64,000 bases of DNA from the NCBI RefSeq assembly GCF_000196115.1, contig NC_005027.1, positions 992,001 to 1,056,000 of the forward strand, given 5' to 3'. Below, piece by piece: positions 19,001 to 25,100 of the stretch. The notes below the pieces were generated by a model. It did no database searches, had not been told where the DNA came from, and worked only from the letters and a program-made list of their open reading frames with translations. Numbering within the stretch: position 1 is the stretch's first letter; each line of letters starts with the position of its first letter. Source of the stretch: Rhodopirellula baltica SH 1 (lineage in GTDB: Bacteria; Planctomycetota; Planctomycetia; Pirellulales; Pirellulaceae). The position numbers were made by a program, and so were the translations under genes.

Positions 19001-20956
19001 GACGTTTGGCTTTACGGAGTCGAGTTCGACAATGGCGTTGGCACGATCAATCGCCACGATCCCATCACGGGCGATCTTTTGAGCTCGTTTCCGACCCCCG
19101 GACTTCAGCCATCCGCGGCGGGGCTCGCTATGAACGCCGATTCGCTTTTCTACTCGGAGGACAACGGTGTCTGGAGTCTTGATCCAATAACCGGTCAGTC
19201 GCAAGTCTTTTACGACCTTCCCGATGGAAACTACCATGGTTTGGCGGCGGTGGACGACAACGTGTTTGTAATCGCTGCAAATGCAGGAACCATCACGCTA
19301 ATTGACACGCGGCAAGGACTCATTGCGCCGCCGATGGACATCAATTCCATCAACGGCACTTCATACGCATTTGGGTTCAACCTCAGTCCATGGACCGATG
19401 GATATCACCTGTTGAATCGCACAATCTCAGGCGATGCTTTGGTTATCGATCCCATCACCGGATTGATCGTGGAATCCTATTCGTGGTCAGGTTCGTCGCG
19501 TGGCGTCGCGTTTGCAGCCAACGAGTTCTATCGTGCGTGGGGCGACACGATTCGCGTCCAGAATGACTTGGATATGGACTTGCGTGAACTTCCGATCGGC
19601 TACGTGGCGTTTGCCCTCGCCGCCATCGACATGCCTGGTGCTGCGATCCATTTGCGAGTATCACCGGATTTGGATTTCCAGGAGCAGAACTTCCATTTAG
19701 TCTCCTCACCGATGCAACCTTCCGCATCGATCACTGGCCGCGTCTTTCTGGATGCGAACAGTGACGGTACCCAGAACTACAACGAGCAAGGCCTCGCGGG
19801 TCGAACGGTCTACATCGACAGCAACGGCAACGGTCATTGGGACGATGGAGAACCATCGCAACTGACATCCGACGATGACCCTCAAACCCCGTTCAATGAA
19901 ACAGGCGGTTATCGCTTCACCGAGTTGGCATCCGGTACACCATTGACTCCGGGGGCCTACACGATCCGCCAGGTTGTTCCTGAGTTTTGGCAATCGACCA
20001 CTCCGGGAGACTCGGTTGTCGTAACATTCGCAACCGACACGGTGGTTGCGACGCCTGGATTGGGGAGCAACCCGCCTGATGCACCGACGGACATCGTTCC
20101 TTCCGAGGATTCCATCAACGAGAATCTGGATACTTCCGCTGCGGATTTGCTTTTCTCAACGTTGTCGGCGGTGGACGCCGACGTCGACGACACACACAGC
20201 TATGAGTTGGTGTCCGGAGAAGGGGATACGGACAATGCTCGTTTCCTGATCAGCGCGGACCAGCTTTATTTACGGCAAGGCGAAGTGTTGGATTACGAGT
20301 CGCAATCGACATACGCTGCGCGAGTCCGCGTGACGGATGCGGCGGGATTGGTATTTGAGAAGTCGTTGACGCTCGGGGTCAACAACTTAGTCGAGGTCAC
20401 CAAGCAAGACATCACGGTGGGTGACGGCACGGCCCAGCGATCACGCGTGGAATCACTGTCCATCCAATTCGACGCTGAAGTAACGATTGCTCCCGGCGCA
20501 TTCACCGTTGTCAAACGCGGCCCCGACGGCGGCACCGTCGACGTCGCCTATACCACCCGTCTGGACGAAGACGGCCACACCATCGCCGACCTCACCTTCA
20601 GCGGAACTTTCGTCGAATATGGTTCGCTAGTCGACGGAAATTACCAACTCACGATCGATGGAACTAATATCGAGACTCTTGATGGGTTTGGATTCGATTC
20701 AAATCAAGATGGGTTGATTGGTGACTTACTCTCCTTTGGACAACAAGAGTCAGACAACTTCTATCGCTATTATGGAGATGGTGATGGCGATCGTGACGTT
20801 GACTATGTTGATTTGCTTTTTTTCAGAAGAAGCTTGCTAAAACAGCCCGACGACCCCCTGTACAGGTTCTGGTTCGACCATGATCTCGACCAAGACGTAG
20901 ATTACGTCGACTACATTTTTTTTCGACGAAATCTATTGAAAGCCATTCAATTCTAG
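7067..20956 (+). CDS. giant modular surface protein (Ig-like, Calx-beta, SdrD-B, propeller, cadherin and dockerin-like modules)
   Basis: About 4,630 residues in one frame. The N-terminus is very basic and leads to MLEDRRVLA, the planctomycete extracellular signal. Modules in order (approximate residues): four Ig-like repeats with FDEAVTGVDASDF-type cores (48-490); Calx-beta domains (490-710); five delta-60 repeats with xxDTSFGxxG motifs (713-1083); more Calx-beta with an inserted beta domain (1086-1733); an Ig-like repeat (to 1846); SdrD-B-like domains with DxNxNGxxDxGE calcium loops; six ~1-kb units, each an SdrD-B module plus a propeller-like segment (2200-4215); a last SdrD-B; a cadherin-like domain (~4335-4445); and two DxDxDxDxxD dockerin-like loops at the C-terminus. 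It is probably a calcium-stabilised adhesin or wall protein. The adjacent TTG at 7064 is an alternative start. Confidence 0.9.
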   Translation: MGSWVINESGRQRSERRSRRHRRGQRYRRQQLRIEMLEDRRVLAGPGPEVLSIVRADANPTNANSVAFTVTFDEAVTGVDASDFIVDANGPTFASVEPVSGSGAVYTVNVGTGAGDGSLSLDLIDDDSIVSAANSNKPLGGAGTTGNKDGSFTSGESYAIDKTSPSSFSVAALEPSPTNLQQVRYQIEFDEPVIGLSTDNLQPFISSSNSTDPISGVSVTEVTGAGDTYDVLLNTGTGTGNFGLRLVNDGNFSDLVGNSPSVVSGIGDVYQIDRIAPTVEAVVLEDASPTNASTLSFLITLSESITAFGLGDVNLDQVGFPEAAFASLQTVSGTQKRVVVTPGEGEGTISIDVTPGALATDFAGNQLITPANVFDAYVVDTRVPEVESITRASASPTSSQSLDFNVLFTESVVNVDPDDFEVAATGVSGATVSQVSGSGAAYTVTVTYTGGSGTVGLNLQAANSISDTVGNSLSGGAVTGPLYTVSSAAFDITANEANKDEGHVGTTPFTFTVTRSNDANGTATVDYAVSGTAGDAANADDFGGTFPSGTVSFADGETTQVVTIDVSGDLIAETDETFTVTLSNPSAPAAISIASADGVIRNDDVPALSVTIDVATVTEGGTTAMGTVQRTGPVDQDLTVTLAADPLSRLVIPETVLIPAGSTSATFLVDVVDDDLVTGDETILVTAATGPPIEFDSTYGDAGAASISAVENESFYLPSFGEHLVKSDGKVVTSYNRQRDRFNIVRFNVDGTPDTSFGDNGIVRYDYEYFVGLDESPGDIVQLPNGKLVVSFVRGPTALSPPNKQYLLQLNTDGSIDTSFGASGVLEIDATVWGLHNDLVALSDNSIVAISTRRVNSAVTTYAKRILANGTIDPNFDDSAVTPLQQGTMIVALPDDSVLLAGNVAGGASQVVKLQPGGGADSNFGMSGVVTISGPANVLVKDIAVDGSGRILLFGARSDVAGDQNAEVTRLLPNGSVDTSFGTNGFANLPGENTSAFIQRGDVDSQGRILTAVYDTGLLQLIALDSNGSEIARSNGLVDHLYSYSVFDLDFDDQDRAYFSTYDSDYRVYRLGQLNYPETIPSNTQIDVVENDAATVSLSGVADGNETAASNGSFTVAQTLAAATDTTLTYSVSGTAKSGDDYSTLDGTVTIAAGTTSSTISVPVFDDLIVEGTESVTVTLTGITNSSPGVSIETGANTASIDIVDNDTATVGFVGSGPFSFESADGTFNPSLFQSTIVNDAFWQSHRFEVVGTSTTIADVGGYFRNTDPASATLFAAITALTSDSDYPDSNDLSTTDVVASTTFSVPGNLSGGDVMTPFSATLDPGWYALSFGTNAFGGPSAGSGTTDGVGMIVLSNDLAPSQFPFSIQPGIRFNNTNAATRFVVTGEESTRASESGPTNGIVHLTQSAEATADTVVTYSVGGTATSGSDYATLSGTATIPAGSTSTTITIPVIDDSLLEATELVSLTLTSISSSSPGVTIDSSGTSSLVNILDNETAEANLSVTIDGDEDGPASVVFTVTLDTVNTTGAPITFEFDDLGTGTATPTADYVAIAADAQIGVPDGSTSGTFTIDVVDDGIFESTETLVAQISSPSLASVAIGTATATANIVDNTPATLSIAVTDASKPEGNTGSTAFTFTVTRFGNTTGVVSVDYAVTGSGALPASADDFAGTFPSGTIEFADGESAKVVTVNVSGDTDVEADDGFTVSLSNPSSFASIADSTAEGLIADDDAPPLVQSIAASQSFVSGDDPVSFIVTFNESVTGVDVSDFDVVQSAGVTGAQVSSVSDQGDGISYDVVVQTGSGDGTLQLRLNDNDSIVDQFGVVLGGNGAGNGDAVSDVLTVERDPRRTVRGVVFDDANDNGIKDPGEPGAENAGIYLDYNQNGFRDANEPEIRTPDDDPATPGIDEGGVFSFANVPLGTFDLAVRDFWFSYLSSPGRLISVTLEFEDTELDVDVPATRNLASVRGFVYEDLNANGIRDDGEPGIAGQRIYHDNNGNDAFDSFETNVITQTDDPTTPEDETGAYEIVPVPFDWDPLSSDFFWFRYDENLDWFATSPIETGRSYSSPDQVEIFDVGLATNQSAISGLVYDDVNANGVQEFGEEPLSGWIVFLDANDNGVRDAGEPSTTTLADDPATDFDETGSYRFEQLSLGTYQVAIESQAGYVVTSPMPVTVQINSSDDQIVADFAVHVNETRVEGVVFEDSNQNGIQDSGEEGIGGATVYVDLNDNRVFDAGEPNVVTPIDGSYLLDAVMPGDSVVRVSLPFAADIVSPSVSDEVLFAMAQDSLIAEIDPSSNSIIRQQFVTGPFEGLVDSTALAFDGTWLYAGGRTPPGSPAVVVIDPSDFSAVSYFPVSTGNSPPNGAAVLGDELFLLNHIDNLITVYDLNSRTLSRTLNVPAVNSGGSYTALQLDLAFAMGESADGTELLVRNAADEILVVHPQTAVILDVLPTPPETLRHQGLAGAGGSIFISHDAGELSTLDATGSVLQTETLAISPDSLAARVFEDNSHRLTLLLDAASIGNDFAVLPLLRTVSGVQFQDVNQNGVQDAGDLPLEGVTVYVDANNNGLLDNGESNTVSGPDGRFTLTDVSIGEQWIRRTWPAGYRPTTFKSSADFLVATTDVPDAASSTGESLRIRYLDPQDGSIVDEISTEIEVIDPNNATTDGQFIYAIDNARDVLIQLTAQGGLVREIPIPPLIWGTPYSQGPAVVDATVYWITGSDFKIRTLDPESETLSNERSITIASGLIGQLPSLPPSGNIVESPDGQSIWFFANADDRVFVLNPLTAQIESFFNFSDTGNGVWSAAALNSQLYLRGGQSQGALRIYDETLAPIGTLPSTDSQGLGAANFVEYGVVISGTEDVALNQGYVPTAGSILGHVGEDANNDGIIDGGELPIEGVTVYIDANENHWPDSNELATTSAADGSYTLSGLEPGAYLVSTQPPVGYRPSDAYTSTGRLFGAELYSSPSSQTGYFAELWEFDPNTGTVVNRIFTDIPLTTGAIGLAYYRDRLILTDDFGDMIYELTLDGQLIDSRPLGEPFTNPTNGQTEYSSVTDYGPEVFGGTIFSVRDGLHGYLNLVEYDPATNEFIRERPLTYDWGLTEPPGTFNPETPTARKSFSISHDGQSLLLDTDDGYRFTIDPVTAVASSPISTDPAFGNLPHASAVLDSERYIATGGAIEVVDANYEFIRGFSTAHTQYGLASANHRVASAIVSVTTSNAVTQDFGFAKTLASISGQVVLDSNGSGSLNGSESGSTGQSVFVDLNDNGLLDTGEPTEITDSEGRYTISGVAPGEYVVRVVPPTQSNVIAWGDSVTRVFVHQNFNGEDSIIQEIDPGTGAILNSFAAPPDPTEVAIGFASDGRWLYQSDSDGIDILSPETGLVVDSIAGPSGSGLAIVGSKAFVANPDTDTIAVFDLTRRQYLESWELGEVNFNAPGSIQIRDSLAEAPDGVNVIVGLENNNALVIDVSTGLIVAEWSQVFFNAAAGGAGGEVFEPNIYSGQDLISLGVRDHMGLKIRVLPALGSGVPHGIAAAEFESTSHRFRVFENQTTVDLDFGIVADTQSISGQQFIDADGSGTFDIGEEPLAGLTVFADLNANGFLDEGEPLDVSASDGSYTLANVPVGPVIVDTLPVEGLRQAETFEATEALIGMRRISDNNFPSGYRLQLVLLNPNGASVSTVFTDVPTLNPGSLTQWGNRYLVIDNGRDLLLQLSLDGSLISETPLPSTSGGLPAFAYGMTVLDDTVYLSVSGPNRLIRFDPLSDSFHGATPITSLWDPEFAGYPLMPLLSESMTTTVDGEALLLFSRDDERVFRLDPVTGRVMDVQAIPKTQGFVYASTVLDGQYYIYGQNTNGLEAFDASFNSVGQGITPFVSGLTSSVAPVSGSIVEVSSGEVAPLDVAHRSTSSMISGSVSRDANGNGVVDTGEEAENIVVYLDENRNGIRDPEEAWTLTDVAGSYVFMDVLPGDVAVAVDNLDRALANQNDVWLYGVEFDNGVGTINRHDPITGDLLSSFPTPGLQPSAAGLAMNADSLFYSEDNGVWSLDPITGQSQVFYDLPDGNYHGLAAVDDNVFVIAANAGTITLIDTRQGLIAPPMDINSINGTSYAFGFNLSPWTDGYHLLNRTISGDALVIDPITGLIVESYSWSGSSRGVAFAANEFYRAWGDTIRVQNDLDMDLRELPIGYVAFALAAIDMPGAAIHLRVSPDLDFQEQNFHLVSSPMQPSASITGRVFLDANSDGTQNYNEQGLAGRTVYIDSNGNGHWDDGEPSQLTSDDDPQTPFNETGGYRFTELASGTPLTPGAYTIRQVVPEFWQSTTPGDSVVVTFATDTVVATPGLGSNPPDAPTDIVPSEDSINENLDTSAADLLFSTLSAVDADVDDTHSYELVSGEGDTDNARFLISADQLYLRQGEVLDYESQSTYAARVRVTDAAGLVFEKSLTLGVNNLVEVTKQDITVGDGTAQRSRVESLSIQFDAEVTIAPGAFTVVKRGPDGGTVDVAYTTRLDEDGHTIADLTFSGTFVEYGSLVDGNYQLTIDGTNIETLDGFGFDSNQDGLIGDLLSFGQQESDNFYRYYGDGDGDRDVDYVDLLFFRRSLLKQPDDPLYRFWFDHDLDQDVDYVDYIFFRRNLLKAIQF

Positions 20957-20990
20957 TTTGAACTAGAGATAACCGGATGAGGAATCTCAA

Positions 20991-21539
20991 ATGTGTAAAT
21001 TCGCAATCCTTAAGCAGGTAAGTTTGCTGATTCTCCTGTCGTTGAGTAGTAACTTCTGTGAAGCTGCAGTCGTTGCAACTTATTCTGGAACGGACTTTGG
21101 AACAGCCACTTTTCCGTTTACAAGCAATGATAGCATTAGTGGTAGCGCGACTTTCGCGAACCTAGGCGACTCCACTCCCACCCAAATTAACCTCGAGGTG
21201 ACTTTAAACGAAGGGCCAGGGTTTCAGATCGTTGACACTAGTGGTCTGACAGGTCTTTTCGTGTGGACAGGCACAAGCATAACCAGTTGGAACGTAACGC
21301 TTCTGGATGACGTCATTGGTGGCGTAGGCTTGGAGCAGTTGGACATCGACTCAGTGGCTGGAGATGTGGCGGCAGTTGATGATGGTGCCGCCGGTTTTGC
21401 TGTCGCTACTACGACAGGGCTTTGGGCTGTTCAGGCAACGGCGGTGCCTGAACCTTCTTCTATCACACTATTGGCCTCTGGACTTGTCTTGCTTGTCGTG
21501 AGACGTGTGCGTGGCTTGGAAGTAAGGTGGCAACATTAG
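20991..21539 (+). CDS. PEP-CTERM sorting-signal protein
   Basis: A 182-residue exported protein. It has an N-terminal signal peptide (hydrophobic LLILLSLSS, then AVVATYSG), a beta-rich middle containing an LDIDSVAGD segment, and a C-terminal PEP-CTERM signal: VPEPSS, a hydrophobic stretch and a basic end (RRVR). PEP-CTERM proteins are processed by an exosortase and often linked to extracellular matrix. No exosortase gene is in the window. The gene lies 34 bp behind the giant gene and is noticeably richer in A+T than the genes on either side, as are the last ~300 bp of the giant gene, which suggests a different history for this segment. Confidence 0.82.
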   Translation: MCKFAILKQVSLLILLSLSSNFCEAAVVATYSGTDFGTATFPFTSNDSISGSATFANLGDSTPTQINLEVTLNEGPGFQIVDTSGLTGLFVWTGTSITSWNVTLLDDVIGGVGLEQLDIDSVAGDVAAVDDGAAGFAVATTTGLWAVQATAVPEPSSITLLASGLVLLVVRRVRGLEVRWQH

Positions 21540-22116
21540 CATTAAGTTGTTCTGATGTTCCTGATGGACAACGAACACATTGGAATCGAAGCATTTTGTA
21601 AGAGTGTTGGTGTTTCGCCTCGCTCTATTGCCTCTTGTGACCAGCCTTGATGAGTGCTGATGCCCTTCGCGATATTGCCGATCTGCTTAGGAAAGTTAGT
21701 TTAAACGCATAGACCTGCATCAATAAATAAGTGATTCGCGAGAAGCTAACTAGAAGCCCCAGGTCGGCGACTCGATCTGAGGTCGTGTCGTCCGAGTTGC
21801 TGGCCCGTCCCGATATAGTCAAGCTAACCATGTTGGTTTCAATTACTGGGATATGCTTGTTCGATCCTTCGGGATGCTAAGGCAAGCCGTTCGAGGCAGG
21901 CAATGCAATCGCGGGATTGGGCAATGGCCAAACTGCGTTGTTCATTGGCCACTTTTATCAAGCATTGGCGTTGGATTCAAAGTCACCTTCTGCGAATCTT
22001 CACTGAATTCGCATGGAACTCTGTGAGCAACGTTTGCAGCAACTTCATTTTTGATCGTCAGAATTCGCGGGACTTACATTGTCCCCCGTTCTTACCATCG
22101 AATTTGGATCACTCTC
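21540..22116. other. AT-richer intergenic region
   Basis: About 577 bp without a supported gene, continuing the lower G+C composition of the PEP-CTERM gene until about 21.9 kb. The open frames here lack ribosome-binding sites and family features. The control region of the nucleotidase gene must lie in the last few hundred bases. Confidence 0.4.
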
Positions 22117-25100
22117 GTGGCAAAACGATTTCTTTCCCGTCGTTCGAACAAACGCCGTCAGCACCTGCGTGCGGGATTGCAAACACTCGAATCCCGCCAA
22201 ATGTTGGCTTCTGATTTCTCGTTGCAACTGCTCCATGCCAGTGATTTGGAAGGCGGTGTGGAGGCGATTTCTGATGCACCGCACTTCGCGGCGATTGTCG
22301 ATCGTTTGGAAACAGAAGCAGCCAATGACGGTCGCGGTTCGCTGCTCGTTTCGGCGGGTGACAATTTCATCGGCGGCCCGTTCTTCAGTGCCTCCGGTGA
22401 TGGCAGTCTGCGAACTCCGCTGCAAGAAGCCTACCAAGGGTTGCTCAGCGAACCTGGCCTGAACAACATTCGTGAAGACGGGGGCCGCGTCGACATTTCG
22501 ATCATGAACCTGTTGGAATTCGATGCGTCGGCTTTGGGGAATCATGAATTCGACTTCGGGACCGACACGCTCGGTGCCTTGATCGGCACAGATATTCGCG
22601 GCAACACGCCAGGAGATGTGCGTTGGTTGGGAGCGCAGTTTCCTTCGCTCAGTGCCAACCTCGATTTCTCTGGCGATCCAAGTTTGGCCGGTTTGTTCAC
22701 CGCCGACATTCTACCCACCACCGAATATCGAGCCGATCTTGGTGATTTGGCCGCAACCGCCGCTGCGCCGAAAATCGCTCCCGCGACGATTGCCGAAGTG
22801 AACGGTGAATCGGTCGCGATTGTCGGTGCGACCACTCAGTTGCTAAGCCAGATATCGTCACCCGGCGGAACTGTTCCCAACGCGGGTGGAACCAACGACA
22901 TGCAGGCTTTGGCCGATGTCCTGAACCCAATCATCGCTGACATTGTTGATGGCGATGACGACATCGCGGGAAACGCGGATGATGTCAACAAGGTCATCTT
23001 GGTCAGCCATCTACAGCAGATTTCGCTGGAGGAAGAATTGGCTGGATTGCTCAACGGTGTCGACGTCATTGTCGCCGGTGGTTCGGACACGCTGCTCGCC
23101 GATGCGCAAGACACTTTGCGTGCAGGCGATGTAGCCGAAGGAAATTATCCTTTGCAAACGACCAACGCGGACAACGATCCGACGCTGATCGTCAGCACCG
23201 ACGGCGAATACAGTTACGTCGGGCGGTTGGTCGTCGACTTTGACGCCAGTGGTGTCGTGATTCCATCGATGTTGGACGCTTCGGTCAGCGGAGTCTTTGC
23301 CACTGACGAAGCGGGAACATTGGTCGTCACTGGTGCGGCAGACATTGCCACCGCGATCGCTGATAGTACCAAGGCGACCGAAGTCAACAAACTGGTTCAA
23401 GCCGTTCGCGGTGTTGTCACTGCCAAAGACGGAGAGATCTTTGGTGCCACCGATGTCTTCCTCGAAGGACGCCGCGCAGAGGTTCGAACACAAGCAACGA
23501 ATCTGGGCAACCTGACCGCGGACGCGAACCTTGTGGCAGCTCGTCAGTTCGATGCTACAGTGGCGGTTTCGATCAAAAATGGTGGCGGCATTCGCGCGGC
23601 GATTGGTGCGATCGATGGATCGACCGGTGAAGAGCTTCCGACCGCGGCGAACCCAGACGCAGGAAAGGAAGCAGGCGAGATCTCTCAACTGGATATCGAA
23701 AACGCGTTGCGGTTTGACAACGGTTTGACCGTGATGACGGTCACCGCGATGGAGCTGAAGCGATTGATCGAACACGGCGTTGCGGCGACCGATACGGCCG
23801 GCAACGCGACACCAGGTCAGTTCCCGCAAATCGGTGGTGCCAAGTTCAGCTTTGATCCAAACGAACCAGCATTGGTGTTGGACGCTTCCGCCAACGTCGT
23901 TCAGGAAGGCCAGCGAGTTCGCAGCTTCGCATTGGTCGACGATAACGGTGAAATCATCGACGTCTTGGTGCGAAATGGCCAATTGATCGGCAATCCCAAT
24001 CGCGAAATTCGTATCGTGACTTTGGACTTCCTCGCTGGGATCTTCTCGGGCGGTTCACCGATTGGAGGCGATGGCTACCCGTTCCCCGCCTTCGGTGATT
24101 CCATGACTCATCTTTCGTCGGCTGGTTTGTCGGATGGTGCGACGGATGTCTTCACGACCGGTAAGGAGCAGGATGCGTTGGCTGAATACCTGCTGGCCAA
24201 CCACAATCCGGATGGTGGGACCGCTCCTTATCGAGAGAGCGAGACTTCGCCAGTTCAAGATCAACGTATCCAAAATTTGGCGGTCACCAATGACACGATC
24301 CTGACGCCATCCTCGATCGACAGTTTCAAAATCTCCGTTGCCGGCACCTTCGAAACGGGCGTGTTCGACGAATCGGCCGCGGAAATCGTGGCTCATGACC
24401 CGCAAACCCAGCGAGTCTTCTTCACGAACTCCGATGCCAACCACATTGGTGTGCTGGACATTGCCGATCCAACCTCACCAACGGAACTTTCCCCCATCAC
24501 GTTTCCCAGCGGGACCGGTGGTGTGAACAGCGTCGCGGTTTCTGGTGGCATCGTTGCAGTCGCGGTTGCTGCTCCAACGCACACTGATCCTGGTGGAGTT
24601 CTGTTCTTCGACGTCGACGGCAACTTACTCGGCAGTGTCACCGTTGGGGCTCTGCCAGACTCACTCACATTTTCTCCCGACGGGATGAAAGTGGTCGTTG
24701 CTGGTGAAGGCGAACCGGACGATTTGGAAGATCCCAATCCGACCATCGATCCCTTGGGTACGATCAGCGTGATTGATCTGACTCGATTGCGTCAAGACGG
24801 CTTCATCACATCCTTCGACGTGACCACGCTCGACTTCACCGCGTTTGATGGACAAGAAGACTCGCTACGCTCACAAGGTGTACGCATCTTCCCGGGCCGC
24901 TCGGCGTCACGTGATTTGGAGCCCGAGTACGCCTCCATTTCTCCGGACGGAACGCGTGCCTATGTGACTTTGCAAGAAGCCAACTCCGTCGCAGTGGTCG
25001 ACTTGGTTCAGCCTGAAATTCTGGAGATCCAACCGCTTGGTGTGAAAGATCATTCGCTGCCAGGTAACGGCATCGACCCAAGCGATCGGGACGACTCCGT

